Of a stretch of DNA of 64,000 nt, positions 8,246 to 17,391 are shown in pieces (position 1 is the stretch's first letter; the number at the start of each line of letters is the position of its first letter). This DNA is from Pseudomonadota bacterium. Its GTDB lineage: Bacteria > Pseudomonadota > Gammaproteobacteria > Acidiferrobacterales > Acidiferrobacteraceae. The stretch is taken from assembly GCA_021816625.1 (NCBI GenBank), contig JAKAXM010000001.1:91092-155091 (forward strand), given 5' to 3'. A program made the translations under genes and the position numbers. The notes below the pieces were generated by a model. It had not been told where the DNA came from and ran no database searches. It saw only the letters and a list, made by a program, of their open reading frames with translations.

Positions 8246-9611
8246 CGCGGACGAACAGCAGGGCGGAGGGAATTGAGCCCGACCGACGCTGCCAACGGGC
8301 ATACAGAAGCGCGCCCAGCAGCAGATAGCCGAGGAAGGTATAGGCGGCGATCAGTGCAAGGCCCGAGGCCCCCCAGAAGTTCTGCGCGAATACATAGAGG
8401 AGTATAGGGCCGGCCGCCGCCAAAGCGGCATAGGCACCCCACGGCGCAGGCCCGCCCTGCCGCTTACGCAATACGGGTATGGCCGCCATGGCAAGCAGGT
8501 AAATCAATAAGAAGCCTTGGGCGGTAAAGACGCCGAAGAGATCCACGATCGCAAGCGGCCGCCAGCCGGCCGCGGCCGCGAGTACCGCAAAGAGCGCAGT
8601 CAGGCCTCCGAGCGTATGGAGCGCCACGCTGGGGGTGCGGTGGCGGCCTACCTGGCCGAGCGCGGCGGGCAACACGCGGTGACGCCCCATGGAATAGAGG
8701 AGCCGGCCCAGGCTGTTTAAGGTCGCCACGGTGGCGCTGAACGCGGCGATCGCCATGGCCATATCGGACAGGAGCGCGAGCACGGGCAGCCCATTCTTGA
8801 CCGCGAGCGCGCTGAGCGGCGCCGCGGTCTCGCCAAGCCGCCGGGCATGTCCGTGGAAGCCCGCGAGCTCGGCATAGGCCATGAAGACATAGAAAACGAG
8901 GCTTACGAGGACCGCAGCCCCGATGGCGCGTGGCACATCGGCCGGGCTACGGGCCTCGCGGCCAAGATTGGCCGCCGTCTCGAAACCGCCGTAGGCCAAC
9001 ACGCTCAGGGTCATCGCCTGAAAAAATGGACCCCAGGCGAAGGGTGTGCTGGGCCTTGGGACCGTGAGTGTGACGGCATGCCCAAGGACATACAGGCCGA
9101 TGACCACGATGAACACGAGGGACACAGCCTCGACATAGAGACTATAGCGGGTCGCCACACCCACATCGCGCACAGTGAGCCCCCACGCCAGGAGCGCAAA
9201 GGGCAAGGCGGTGCCGAGCCACGGAAAGGGCAGGCCCAGAACGCCAAGGGCCTTGGTCACGAACAAGCCACCTATGATCGGCGCCGCCAACAACGCCCCG
9301 AAATAGCCGCCCATCATGGCCCAGCCGCTTAGCACCCCGGCGAGCGGATGCAGGGCGCGGCTCACCGACACGAACAAGGAGCCGGCGGACGGCGCTAAGC
9401 GCGCGAGCGCCGCGACCTGGGCTGCGACGAGCAGCATCACGAGCCCGACTGTGAGGTAGACGGCCCAGGTCAGCACGCCTCCTTGCGCCGCCACAAGTGA
9501 GATAGTCACGGTGGCCATGGCCGACGGCGTGATATTGGCGATGGCGTGGCCGAGGATCGCGAGGAAGGACACGCGACCTGCGGCAAGCCGCGGGGGGTTT
9601 GGATCAAGCAT
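8235..9611 (-). CDS. APC-superfamily amino acid permease
   Basis: 458-residue membrane protein with about 12 hydrophobic segments and an APC fold. TM1 has GHAIANITPSAMA (unwound helix region), and the segment YGGFETAANLGREARSP corresponds to the conserved TM6/loop of the family. It would import an amino acid or related compound; the substrate cannot be told. The ATG at 9611 starts just before TM1; an in-frame ATG at 9749 would add 46 polar residues and run into the divergent gene at 9730. No obvious pathway link to its neighbours. Confidence 0.85.
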   Translation of the reverse strand: MLDPNPPRLAAGRVSFLAILGHAIANITPSAMATVTISLVAAQGGVLTWAVYLTVGLVMLLVAAQVAALARLAPSAGSLFVSVSRALHPLAGVLSGWAMMGGYFGALLAAPIIGGLFVTKALGVLGLPFPWLGTALPFALLAWGLTVRDVGVATRYSLYVEAVSLVFIVVIGLYVLGHAVTLTVPRPSTPFAWGPFFQAMTLSVLAYGGFETAANLGREARSPADVPRAIGAAVLVSLVFYVFMAYAELAGFHGHARRLGETAAPLSALAVKNGLPVLALLSDMAMAIAAFSATVATLNSLGRLLYSMGRHRVLPAALGQVGRHRTPSVALHTLGGLTALFAVLAAAAGWRPLAIVDLFGVFTAQGFLLIYLLAMAAIPVLRKRQGGPAPWGAYAALAAAGPILLYVFAQNFWGASGLALIAAYTFLGYLLLGALLYARWQRRSGSIPSALLFVRDDD

Positions 9612-9729
9612 GAGGCCATTGTGACGGCCTTGGCCGGACAAAGCCAGGGCGGCGCGAGCGGCATGGATTAGGCCCGCGCGGGGCGTTACAATCGAGGGCC
9701 CCCTTACCGGCGCCGCGCCTTGGTCTGTC

Positions 9730-10125
9730 ATGCCGATCACCGGGCTCATTCATGCCAGCCTTCTCGTAAGCGACCTTCCGCGGGCACTCCGGTTTTACCA
9801 GGAGATCTTGCAGCTTGCCCCTACGGCACGCCCAGAGCTCGGTTATGCCGGGGCCTGGTTCACCCTTCCGTCGGGCCAACAGCTCCACCTGATCGCCCGG
9901 TCCGCCACCGCAAGCCCCGATGCGGAGGGTCGGGCCGGCGAAGACCGCCACCTAGCGTTTGCCATAACGGACCTTGAAGCCCTTGAGTTACGGCTGACGC
10001 AGGCCGGAATCGCGACTTGCCGCAGCCGTTCGGGACGCGCAGCGGTCTTTTGTCGCGATTTTGATGGCAATGCCCTGGAGTTCGTGGCGGCCCCTGCGGC
10101 CAAAGGCGCTGCGGGGAGGGCCTAA
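9730..10125 (+). CDS. VOC-family (glyoxalase/bleomycin resistance-like) protein
   Basis: 131-residue single vicinal-oxygen-chelate module pair. The start GLIHASLLVSDLPRALRFYQ is the typical first beta-alpha unit, and the C-terminal FCRDFDGNALEFV carries the usual metal-binding Glu near the end (D-P/F-DGN-x-x-E). Likely metal-binding residues are His6-8 region and the final Glu. VOC proteins range from glyoxalase I to dioxygenases, so the reaction is not assigned. It is divergent from the permease, with only ~120 bases between start codons. Confidence 0.85.
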   Translation: MPITGLIHASLLVSDLPRALRFYQEILQLAPTARPELGYAGAWFTLPSGQQLHLIARSATASPDAEGRAGEDRHLAFAITDLEALELRLTQAGIATCRSRSGRAAVFCRDFDGNALEFVAAPAAKGAAGRA

Positions 10126-10166
10126 GGCCGAACGGCAACGGCCAGGTCCGGCGCGGCCCCCGCGGC

Positions 10167-10526
10167 TTAGGCCTGCGCCTTTAGTAAGGCGAGCAAGGTC
10201 TCCTTGACAGCCACGCGCTGGCTGTGCGGCAGCTCCATCCAGAGCCGGGCCACCGCCACGGCCTCGTCGCTCAGCGTGGGCTCGCCCTGATAGCCGCCCT
10301 GCGTCTCCCGGACCGCAACGTCGACGAGCCCTTCCCCTAGGAGCAACCATTCGGGGTTGACGCCGAGGACCTTGGCAATCTCCACGAGGCTGCGCGGGCG
10401 GCGCACATGACCGCCCTCGATGAATTGCACGGCCTGAGGACGTATCTTCACCCGCCGGGCGAGCTCGGATTGCGAAAGGCCCATCCGCTCCCGGGCATAA
10501 CGCAAGCGCTTGGCCAGTGTATCCAT
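10167..10526 (-). CDS. XRE-family transcriptional regulator
   Basis: 119-residue protein with an N-terminal Cro/CI helix-turn-helix (~5-60; LSQSELARRVKIRPQAVQFI is the HTH core). The segment VNPEWLLLGEG after the HTH is characteristic of repressors of this type. The C-terminal half has no peptidase or sensor domain that I recognise. It is divergent from a second, smaller XRE gene 71 bases away. The shared intergenic region has a 7-bp dyad, so auto- or cross-regulation is likely. Confidence 0.88.
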   Translation of the reverse strand: MDTLAKRLRYARERMGLSQSELARRVKIRPQAVQFIEGGHVRRPRSLVEIAKVLGVNPEWLLLGEGLVDVAVRETQGGYQGEPTLSDEAVAVARLWMELPHSQRVAVKETLLALLKAQA

Positions 10527-10531
10527 CGCTT

Positions 10532-10591
10532 GAGTCTACAAAAACCGACCCGCCGCGACCTTGCCAATGCACTTGTACCTACAATAGACTC
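10532..10591. promoter_or_regulatory. candidate operator between divergent XRE genes
   Basis: GAGTCTA (10532-10538) and TAGACTC (10585-10591) are perfect 7-base inverted copies near the two start codons. Each is next to a CTACAA-like motif (CTACAA at 10536-10541; CTACAA at 10579-10584). A TACAAT at 10580-10585 could serve as -10 for the rightward gene. Binding by either XRE protein is inference. Confidence 0.35.
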
Positions 10592-10597
10592 GGGGAA

Positions 10598-10876
10598 ATG
10601 ACGAATGCCAGTGAACGAGCTTATTTGGCCGCCAACTTAAGGCGCGTACGGCGCGCACGGGGCCTGAGCCAAGATGACATAGCCGCGCTAAGCGGCATCA
10701 ACCGGGCCTACGTGAGCGATGTCGAGCATGGCAAGCGCAATGTCGGCATCGATTGTCTGGGTCGACTGGCCGCGGCCTTGCAGACATCGGCCGCCGCCTT
10801 GCTCCTGCCCGGACCGCAGGCCCCGCAGGACGAGCGGCCGGGACCGTCTACGGCCCCGGCACGGCCCGCGTCTTAA
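10598..10876 (+). CDS. small XRE-family transcriptional regulator
   Basis: 92-residue helix-turn-helix protein. Residues ~10-70 form a CI-type HTH (RRARGLSQDDIAALSGINRA, then YVSDVEHGKRN, a classic recognition helix and following helix). The tail is proline-rich and probably disordered. ATG 10598 follows GGGGAA; an earlier in-frame start at 10517 would lie inside the divergent gene. It is convergent with hdrB and overlaps its stop by 4 bases. Similar tiny XRE proteins are seen as stand-alone regulators; target unknown. Confidence 0.85.
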   Translation: MTNASERAYLAANLRRVRRARGLSQDDIAALSGINRAYVSDVEHGKRNVGIDCLGRLAAALQTSAAALLLPGPQAPQDERPGPSTAPARPAS

Positions 10877-11781
10877 CGTTTGGCTGCAATCTCCTCGAGC
10901 CGTTGCGCCCGGATGATCTGGCCATTGAGGCCCGCTTCCTTGGCGGTGCCGCCGTAGGCGACCGTCATGAGCTGGCTATAGTAGGTTACGGGGATGTTGA
11001 ACTTCGTCCCGTAGCGTTTGTTGATCTGACCCTGGTAGACCTCGACGTTCATCTGACACACCGGGCAGGGCGTTACGATCATATCCGCCCCGTGGTCATA
11101 GGCCGACTCGATGATTTTCTTGATCTGGGCCTGGCTCTTCTCGGGTTCCGAAAAGGCCAGCGCACCGCCGCAGCACGTCACCTTTTGGTCGTACTTCTCG
11201 ACCGGCTCGCCACCTACGATCTCGACCAGCTTGTCCAGGTACTTGGGGTTTTCAAACGACTCCCCGGCAATCCCGAAGGGCCGATTCGTCTGACACCCCA
11301 CATAGCCCGCAAACTTGATGCCCTCAAGGGGCTTCACGACGGGCTTCTTGAGTTCGTCGTAACCGAGATCCTCGATCAAGACCTCGACCATGTGCCGAAC
11401 CTCCTGCTCGCCCTTGTACTGCAGATTCATGCCTGCCTCCCGCAAGGCCTCGTTGGTTTCGGCGAGCAAATCACTGTCATGGGCCAGGCGGTCCTTCGTC
11501 TCCTTCGCGCCAAGCCAGCAGGCCGCACAAGTGGCCACCACGTCCTGGCCCTTATTGACCTGCTCGGAGATCGCGAGATTGCGGGCGTTCATGACGTGGC
11601 GTGGCAACTCGCCGCCCTCCGCGTACCCGATCGAGGCGCCGCAGCAGTTCCAGTCCGGGATCTCATTTAACTGGACGTCGAGCTTCTTGCACATGGACTC
11701 CACGGAGACCATGTAGTTGGAAGCGGAGGTGAGGCGCTCCGAGGAGCAGCCCGGATAAAATGAATATTCTTTTCTCGCCAT
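10873..11781 (-). CDS. hdrB: heterodisulfide reductase subunit B-like protein
   Basis: 302-residue protein with two CCG domains. The first shows C12, C46-C47, C85 and C88 (CX33CCX37CXXC), close to the non-cubane [4Fe-4S] motif of methanogen HdrB. The second has GYVGCQTNRP, VTCCGG and PCPVCQMN. In methanogens HdrB reduces a heterodisulfide. In Qmo-type operons an HdrB/HdrC pair can stand in for the membrane subunit QmoC (known in Gram-positive sulfate reducers). It is the last gene of qmoA-qmoB-hdrC-hdrB with 12 bases to hdrC. Its physiological substrate in a sulfur oxidiser is not established. Confidence 0.9.
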   Translation of the reverse strand: MARKEYSFYPGCSSERLTSASNYMVSVESMCKKLDVQLNEIPDWNCCGASIGYAEGGELPRHVMNARNLAISEQVNKGQDVVATCAACWLGAKETKDRLAHDSDLLAETNEALREAGMNLQYKGEQEVRHMVEVLIEDLGYDELKKPVVKPLEGIKFAGYVGCQTNRPFGIAGESFENPKYLDKLVEIVGGEPVEKYDQKVTCCGGALAFSEPEKSQAQIKKIIESAYDHGADMIVTPCPVCQMNVEVYQGQINKRYGTKFNIPVTYYSQLMTVAYGGTAKEAGLNGQIIRAQRLEEIAAKR

Positions 11782-11793
11782 ATATGAAGCCCC

Positions 11794-12417
11794 TTAGGCC
11801 GCCAAGCCTTTGCGTCGATCTTCGATCTCCCGCGCCTTCTTCAACATGCGATGAATGCCGCGCTTATCCTTGCAGCCCTTGTGCGTCAGGAAACCGAACG
11901 GGTTTAGGCGGCCAGTCTTTAGCATGCCAAGGCCGATATCCTTCATCGCCCAGGCCCGTGCCACGCCCGTCTTGAAGCCGTCCATGAAGTAAAGACCGAC
12001 GGACAATTCGATCTCGTTTACGCGGCCAGACTTCACGAGGTTGTTCCAGAACATCTTCGCAAAGCGCCGCGTAGGATTCATTTTCGGGGCAAGCCCCAGC
12101 CTGTGGGCGTAATTGGCAAGACCATGCATGATATGCGTGATCGGTAACTCGCGGGGGCAGCGCACGATGCAGTTGTAGCATGACGTGCACATCCACATGG
12201 ACTCGCTCTTCAAGACCTCCTCGCGCTTGCCTGCACGTATCATCATGAAAAGCTCCTGGGGCGGGTGTTCCCAGGCAGGCCCCAGCGGACAGGATCCGGA
12301 GCACACGCCGCACTGCATGCACATCTTGACCCATGTACCGCCCTCGACATTCGCTTCGACTTCCTTTAGGAAGTTGTTGCGATACTGCTCCACCATAGAC
12401 GTATTGAGATCGCTCAC
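11794..12417 (-). CDS. hdrC: heterodisulfide reductase subunit C-like iron-sulfur protein
   Basis: 207-residue electron-transfer protein with two [4Fe-4S] ferredoxin-type motifs: CMQCGVCSGSCP (~33-44) and CTSCYNCIVRCP (~77-88). There is no membrane segment, so this is the soluble HdrC, not a QmoC fusion with its haem-b membrane domain. It would carry electrons between the QmoAB flavoproteins and HdrB. It is 8 bases downstream of qmoB. The C-terminal third is basic and helical. Confidence 0.92.
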   Translation of the reverse strand: MSDLNTSMVEQYRNNFLKEVEANVEGGTWVKMCMQCGVCSGSCPLGPAWEHPPQELFMMIRAGKREEVLKSESMWMCTSCYNCIVRCPRELPITHIMHGLANYAHRLGLAPKMNPTRRFAKMFWNNLVKSGRVNEIELSVGLYFMDGFKTGVARAWAMKDIGLGMLKTGRLNPFGFLTHKGCKDKRGIHRMLKKAREIEDRRKGLAA

Positions 12418-12425
12418 TGCGCCTC

Positions 12426-14666
12426 CTAAAAACCTTTAAACGGACTCATGCCGATTTCCTGGATCTTCTCTGCATACTCGTTTATGAACTGAGGAACCCG
12501 GGCGATGTCCGATATGGCCACCTCCAGGACGCGCACCCGATCCTTCTCCAGATTCAGGTTCTGCAAGGTATCGTCTATCTTGCTCATGCGATAGCTGGCC
12601 AATTCGGAACCCTTGACGAAGTGACACTGGTAATCGTCGCCGTGTTTGCAGCCCATAAGCATCACGCCATCGTAACCGCTATTGAGGGCATCGGTGATCC
12701 AGATCATGTTGACCGACCCGAGACAGCGAACCGGGATCGTGCGCACGAATGCGCTCGAGGTATGCCCGGAGACCCCGGCCATGTCCAGGGCCGGATAGGC
12801 GTCGTTTTCACAGGCGAGCAGTAGGATGCGCGGTTTTTCCGAGAACTCGTCAGGCACGTCTACTGCCTTGATCTGCGAGCCCACGCTGTCAACCGAATAG
12901 TTCTCAAACGATATGACTCGCACCGGACAGGCGCCCATACACGTGCCGCAGCGACGGCAGCGACCCTCGTTGAACTGAGGGTAACGCTGTTCATCTTCAT
13001 CGATCGCCCCAAACGGACATTCGACAGTGCAGCGCTTGCACTGCGTACACCCCTCACGCCGAAAGGTCGGGAAGCTCAAGTCGCCGGAACGCGGATGCGC
13101 GGCCCGTCCAAGACCGGCGTTCTCGACGGCCTGAATGGCCTTGAGGGCCGCGCCGGTCGCGTCCTCCACCGCCTGCGTGATATCCATCGGACGACGGACC
13201 GGGCCGGCTGTGTAGATGCCGGTGCGGCGCGTTTCGTACGGAAAACAGATGAAGTGCGAATCGGTGAAACCGTACTTGAGCTGCGGGACGTCCGGCCCTT
13301 GTCGGTAGGTAAGGTTCAGGACCGAGACCGACTGCACTTTGCCGGCCTCGGTTACCGGAACGTCGGTGGCATCTGGCGGTATGTCGATATTGACGCCGGA
13401 GTTGGGAACCTGTCCGGTCGCCAAGACCACGAGGTCGACGTCTTTCATGACCGCCGCCTTGTCGTCTAGGATCAGATCGTGGAAATGGACAGAGGCGGAT
13501 CCGTCGCCATTAACCGCAACCGATTGGACCTTGCCTTTGGTGAATATCACGCCCTTTGTCTGGGCACTTCGATAAAAATCCTCACCGTTGCCCGGTGTCC
13601 TGAGATCGGTATAGATAATGGCCGTGTCGATATTGGGGTTCTGGGCCTTGAAGTACATGGCCTGCTTCATGCTGGTGTTGCAGCAGTGTCCAGAGCAGTA
13701 CTTGAGATGGGTGCCGCTCGCATCCCGCTGGCCTGCACACTGAATGAAGGCAACGCTTTGCACTTCCTTGCCGTCGGACGGCCGGCGCATGGGCTCGCCT
13801 TTGGCGGCCGCCGACCGCGCCAAGGCCTCGAGTCCGGCCTGATCCAGGATATTGGGGCTCTTGCCATAACCGAATTCCGGCAGACGGCTCGCATCATACG
13901 GTGTAAAGCCGGTCGCCATGACGATGGCGCCTACGTTCTCCGTCCGAGTCGGGCCGCTTTCGGCCGTTATATCGACACTGAATTGTCCCGGAGCGCCACT
14001 CGTGCGGGTAGTCCGCGAATTGAGATGTACGGTGATCTTCGGGTCCTTGGAGACCGCCGCCACCAGGGCCTCGATATCCGTCGGTTGCGGATCGGCAAAG
14101 GGCTCGCGGCTGGGGACCCGCTTATAGAGGCTTGCCATGTAGCCGCCCAGGGCCGGCGCCTTTTCGACGAGCAGCACCTCGTAGCCGGCACGGGCGGACT
14201 CGAGCGCTGCGGTCATACCGGTGACGCCGCCGCCTACGACCAATATGCGTTTATTGGTCCCGTGCGCCGCATTGGGGGTCGGGGCCACGATCTTTTTGGC
14301 CTCGGCACAGCCCATGCGGATATAGTCGGCAGCCATCTCCTGCGTCAATTCTCGGGCCTCATCGGTGGGCGGCTGCGACCAGATCACCTGTTCGCGCAGG
14401 TTGACGCGCGCTACCGCCACGTTCTCGAAGGTGAAGGCCTCGGCCTTGGCGCGGCGCGAGCAGGCGCCTATTACCACCCGGTTTACGCCCTCATCGATGT
14501 CCTTCTGGATCATGGCCACGCCCTGGCTATTGCAGAGGAATTCGTGCTCGCGCACGACATGGGCCTTGCCTTCCTTTTGGGCCACCATGGTCAAGGCCTT
14601 GGTATCGAGGCGCTCGCCAAGACCGCAACCCTGGCACACATAGGCGCCGATCTTCATATCCGTCAT
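12426..14666 (-). CDS. qmoB: QmoB-like flavoprotein (HdrA plus MvhD domains)
   Basis: 746-residue protein. An N-terminal segment has IGAYVCQGCGLGERLD, followed by an FAD-binding Rossmann motif VVGGGVTGMTAALESA (~140) and HdrA-type Cys motifs (CAGQRD, YCSGHCC). Two [4Fe-4S] motifs follow, CTQCKRCTVECPFGAI and CRRCGTCMGACPV, and then a C-terminal MvhD-like domain (~610-746, MGCKHGDDYQCHF). This order is that of QmoB, which with QmoA passes electrons to or from APS reductase. No aprBA or sat gene is in this window. It is 3 bases from qmoA. Confidence 0.92.
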   Translation of the reverse strand: MTDMKIGAYVCQGCGLGERLDTKALTMVAQKEGKAHVVREHEFLCNSQGVAMIQKDIDEGVNRVVIGACSRRAKAEAFTFENVAVARVNLREQVIWSQPPTDEARELTQEMAADYIRMGCAEAKKIVAPTPNAAHGTNKRILVVGGGVTGMTAALESARAGYEVLLVEKAPALGGYMASLYKRVPSREPFADPQPTDIEALVAAVSKDPKITVHLNSRTTRTSGAPGQFSVDITAESGPTRTENVGAIVMATGFTPYDASRLPEFGYGKSPNILDQAGLEALARSAAAKGEPMRRPSDGKEVQSVAFIQCAGQRDASGTHLKYCSGHCCNTSMKQAMYFKAQNPNIDTAIIYTDLRTPGNGEDFYRSAQTKGVIFTKGKVQSVAVNGDGSASVHFHDLILDDKAAVMKDVDLVVLATGQVPNSGVNIDIPPDATDVPVTEAGKVQSVSVLNLTYRQGPDVPQLKYGFTDSHFICFPYETRRTGIYTAGPVRRPMDITQAVEDATGAALKAIQAVENAGLGRAAHPRSGDLSFPTFRREGCTQCKRCTVECPFGAIDEDEQRYPQFNEGRCRRCGTCMGACPVRVISFENYSVDSVGSQIKAVDVPDEFSEKPRILLLACENDAYPALDMAGVSGHTSSAFVRTIPVRCLGSVNMIWITDALNSGYDGVMLMGCKHGDDYQCHFVKGSELASYRMSKIDDTLQNLNLEKDRVRVLEVAISDIARVPQFINEYAEKIQEIGMSPFKGF

Positions 14667-14669
14667 GCC

Positions 14670-15953
14670 TTAACCCTCCGCCTTCGCGACCCGGTTTACC
14701 ACCTGCACCGCCCGCAGCACGCTCGCCGTTGCGCTCTGTACCGAACGATTGACATCAAGCGCGTTAGAGGCGCACCCGGCCCCGAAGATGCCGCCGTTGG
14801 TCGATCCCATTTCAATGAACCCGCTTGCATCTACGGCCACATCGGCGACGGTCCTGATATCGACACTCGGTTCCATGCCGACCGCAAGCACGCATAGATC
14901 ATGCCGATTGTCATACCGGTGATAGCCTTCGGTGTCGACCCCATGCAGGATCACATCCCCACTTGCCTCATCTTCGGTAATATTGGCAACCTTCGATTTC
15001 ACGAAACGAACCGTCGAATCCGCCTGCACCTTTTGGTAAAAATCCTCGAACCGATCTATGGCGCGTATGTCGATGTAATAGATCGTCGATTGGGCATCGT
15101 CCCCAAAGCGTTCGCGCACATAGGTCGTCTGCTTTAGCGAGGCCATGCAACAGATCCGTGAGCAATGCTTCAGATGATTGCGGTCGCGGGACCCCGCGCA
15201 CTGAATGAAGGCCACGTTCTTCGCCTCCTTGCCATCCGACGGGCGCAGGATACGACCGCCCGTGGGGCCACGGGGATCCGATAGCCGCTCGAATTCGACG
15301 CTCGTTATGACATTGGCGAAACGATCATAGCCATAAGGCTGGATCTTTCCCGCGTCGTAGGGCCGCCAGCCGGTCGCCCATACCACAGCTCCCGCAGTCA
15401 GGGTAAACGTCTCCGTGGCCATATCGAGATCGACCGCGCCATACTTACATGCCGCTTGCGCCCGCTCGGCATCGGGCGTGCCGATGATCGAGGGATCGAT
15501 GACATAACGTTGCGGATAGGCCATGAGCGATGGCAGGTAGGCCGCTTTCATGGTGCTCATGCCGTAATCGAAAGGGTTTGGGATTTGGGCGGATACCGCC
15601 TCGCCGCAGGCGCCGCAGGCGGTACAATTTTCGTTCACATAGCGGGGGTGGGCCGTCACGCTGATCCGGTAATCGCCGGCACGGCCTTCGATCTTGGTGA
15701 CTTCGGCAAGCGTCAGGACCTTGATTCTTTTATTGCCCCTGAGGCGCCGGAGATTGATCTCCATCCCGCACGTCGGATGACACAATTTCGGGAAATACTT
15801 ATATAGTTGACTGACCCGCCCCCCTAGGGAGGGGGCCCGTTCGATGAGAACGACGTTCTTGCCCGTTTCAGCGGCCTCGACAGCAGCGGTCATCCCGCTT
15901 ATGCCGCCGCCGACCACGACGATGGTCTCATGTGTTGCGACTACGTCCGCCAT
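14670..15953 (-). CDS. qmoA: QmoA-like flavoprotein (HdrA family)
   Basis: 427-residue HdrA-type flavoprotein, the length of QmoA. FAD motif VVVGGGISGMTAAVEAA (~12-28) and a Cys segment CHPTCGMEINLRRL, then CTACGACG, CAGSRDRNHLKHCSRICC (HdrA/QmoA signature) and a C-terminal FAD motif ending GCASNALDVNRSVQSA. It heads the operon; GAGGAG precedes the ATG at good spacing. With QmoB it should take electrons from APS reductase (or feed it). In a sulfur oxidiser the direction would be toward electron carriers during sulfite oxidation (inference). Confidence 0.92.
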   Translation of the reverse strand: MADVVATHETIVVVGGGISGMTAAVEAAETGKNVVLIERAPSLGGRVSQLYKYFPKLCHPTCGMEINLRRLRGNKRIKVLTLAEVTKIEGRAGDYRISVTAHPRYVNENCTACGACGEAVSAQIPNPFDYGMSTMKAAYLPSLMAYPQRYVIDPSIIGTPDAERAQAACKYGAVDLDMATETFTLTAGAVVWATGWRPYDAGKIQPYGYDRFANVITSVEFERLSDPRGPTGGRILRPSDGKEAKNVAFIQCAGSRDRNHLKHCSRICCMASLKQTTYVRERFGDDAQSTIYYIDIRAIDRFEDFYQKVQADSTVRFVKSKVANITEDEASGDVILHGVDTEGYHRYDNRHDLCVLAVGMEPSVDIRTVADVAVDASGFIEMGSTNGGIFGAGCASNALDVNRSVQSATASVLRAVQVVNRVAKAEG

Positions 15954-16285
15954 TAAGCAGTCTCCTCATAGGGTGGCGTTCGCCAAAGCCCGCTGCGGCT
16001 CGAGCCAGCAAGAGGCGGTCCACTATATACACTTCACGCTGCCCCCGGGGACCATCGCCATGCTTAGAAACTTTCTATGGCACCATAAGGACGGATGTGG
16101 ACAAGACCTCGGCCAACAGGCCGCATCGTGGCGCGGGAAGACTCCTGCACCTTGGGAATGTCGCTGGTATTGTGGAGAGTGGCGGCGTGCCCGTCAATCA
16201 ATTTTTAGATTAATTCTTGGATCGTGGTGGGGTTTTGGCATACTGTAATGGCAAGCATGGATGGGTCGACGAAAGAGGGGTGAGC
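15954..16285. other. intergenic region between qmoA and cbbQ
   Basis: 332 bases without a convincing gene separate the divergent qmoA and cbbQ. The half next to qmoA carries its ribosome site. The half next to cbbQ has an A/T-rich block (16194-16216) just before a sigma70-like promoter. An ATG at 16217 is in frame with cbbQ but falls in the putative -35 and has no ribosome site. Confidence 0.6.
16217..16246 (+). promoter_or_regulatory. possible promoter of cbbQ
   Basis: TTGGAT (16217-16222), 18-base spacer, TACTGT (16241-16246), preceded by an A/T-rich stretch that could act as an UP element. Each box matches 4 of 6 consensus bases. It would give a ~33-base leader to the GTG at 16286. Confidence 0.35.
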
Positions 16286-17098
16286 GTGAAACCAGGCGTA
16301 AACAGGAGCGAGGCGTTTCTCATCGCTAAAGAGCCTTATTACGAGCCGCTAGGCGACGAGGTTCTGCTATTTGAAAGCGCCTACCGCAACCGCATACCGG
16401 TCCTACTGAAGGGTCCGACGGGCTGCGGCAAGACGCGCTTCATGGAGCATATGGCGTGGCGATTGAAGCGGCCTTTGATCACGGTTTCCTGTCACGACGA
16501 CCTGACGGCTTCAGACCTGGTGGGTCGCTATCTGATCACAGCGGGCGAGACCGTATGGGTCGACGGGCCCTTGGCCCAGGCGGTAAGGAATGGCAGCATC
16601 TGCTACCTGGACGAGGTCGTTGAGGCCCGCAAAGACACGACGGTCGTCATCCATCCCCTGGCCGACGACCGGCGCATCCTGGCGATCGAAAAGACCGGGG
16701 AAGTCATACACGCCCCGGCGGAATTCGCGCTTGCCATGTCGTACAACCCTGGTTACCAGAGCGTTCTAAAGGACTTGAAGCAGAGCACGCGCCAGCGCTT
16801 CGTGGCGCTTGAATTTGGCTACCCGAACTCGGCCCTCGAACAACGCATCGTGGAACGCGAGAGCGGCGTCGACCCTGAGACGGCGGGCAAGCTCGTGAAG
16901 TTTGCGGCGATGACACGGAACCTCAAGGGTAGCGGCCTCGAGGAGGGCGCGAGCACACGGCTCCTCGTCCATGCCGCCAAACTCATGGTCTCCGGAGTGA
17001 GTCCGGTGGCCGCCTGCCGCGGGGCCGTCGCTCAGGCACTCAGCGATGATTCCGAGATGCTCGCGGCCATCAATGAACTCAGCGCGTCACTTTTTTAG
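16286..17098 (+). CDS. cbbQ: CbbQ-type AAA+ Rubisco activase ATPase
   Basis: 270-residue MoxR-type AAA+ ATPase with Walker [11 protein letters not shown], Walker [15 protein letters not shown] and sensor region MSYNPGYQ, matching the CbbQ/NorQ group in length and motifs. CbbQ hexamers with one CbbO remodel Rubisco to release inhibitory sugar phosphates. NorQ does a similar job for NO reductase; the two are hard to separate by sequence, and no norCB or cbbLS/cbbM lies nearby. GTG 16286 is chosen because AGAGGGG ends 5 bases upstream and the length fits; GTG 16280 and ATG 16217 are alternatives. Confidence 0.85.
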   Translation: MKPGVNRSEAFLIAKEPYYEPLGDEVLLFESAYRNRIPVLLKGPTGCGKTRFMEHMAWRLKRPLITVSCHDDLTASDLVGRYLITAGETVWVDGPLAQAVRNGSICYLDEVVEARKDTTVVIHPLADDRRILAIEKTGEVIHAPAEFALAMSYNPGYQSVLKDLKQSTRQRFVALEFGYPNSALEQRIVERESGVDPETAGKLVKFAAMTRNLKGSGLEEGASTRLLVHAAKLMVSGVSPVAACRGAVAQALSDDSEMLAAINELSASLF

Positions 17099-17330
17099 CG
17101 CCGAGCCGCCGGCGGAACTCGGTTTCGTCGAGACGATGATAGCAGATCTCCTCGCCATCCAAGACGAGCAGGGGGATCTTCAGGCCATAGCGTTCGCACA
17201 AGTCCTCATCGGTCTCGATATTGATGGGGACAATCTCGAAACCGAGTTCGGCGGCAAGGGCCGTGAGGCGCTGCCCCATATCCTCACAGAGATGGCAGTC
17301 GGAAACATGGTAGAAATGTATCTTCATCAT
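17079..17330 (-). CDS. glutaredoxin-family protein (DUF836-like)
   Basis: 83-residue thioredoxin-fold protein that starts [17 protein letters not shown], with CHLC as redox-active CxxC, and has the cis-proline segment [13 protein letters not shown]. It is probably a small cytosolic thiol-disulfide exchanger. It lies antisense between cbbQ and cbbO: its 3' end overlaps cbbQ by 20 bases and its start codon is ~60 bases from that of cbbO. In other proteobacteria DUF836-type genes are scattered. This placement interrupts what would otherwise be a cbbQO operon. Confidence 0.85.
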   Translation of the reverse strand: MMKIHFYHVSDCHLCEDMGQRLTALAAELGFEIVPINIETDEDLCERYGLKIPLLVLDGEEICYHRLDETEFRRRLGAKKVTR

Positions 17331-17391
17331 GCGGGGAGCATAGCAAAAAATGGAGAGGCTGGGGTCCGTGCGCCCTGGGCCTTGGGAGCCC

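Noticed and set aside
13479..14897. 472-codon plus-strand open frame
   Set aside because: It is fully antisense to qmoB, has no family motif and its composition is that of a shadow frame in high-G+C DNA.
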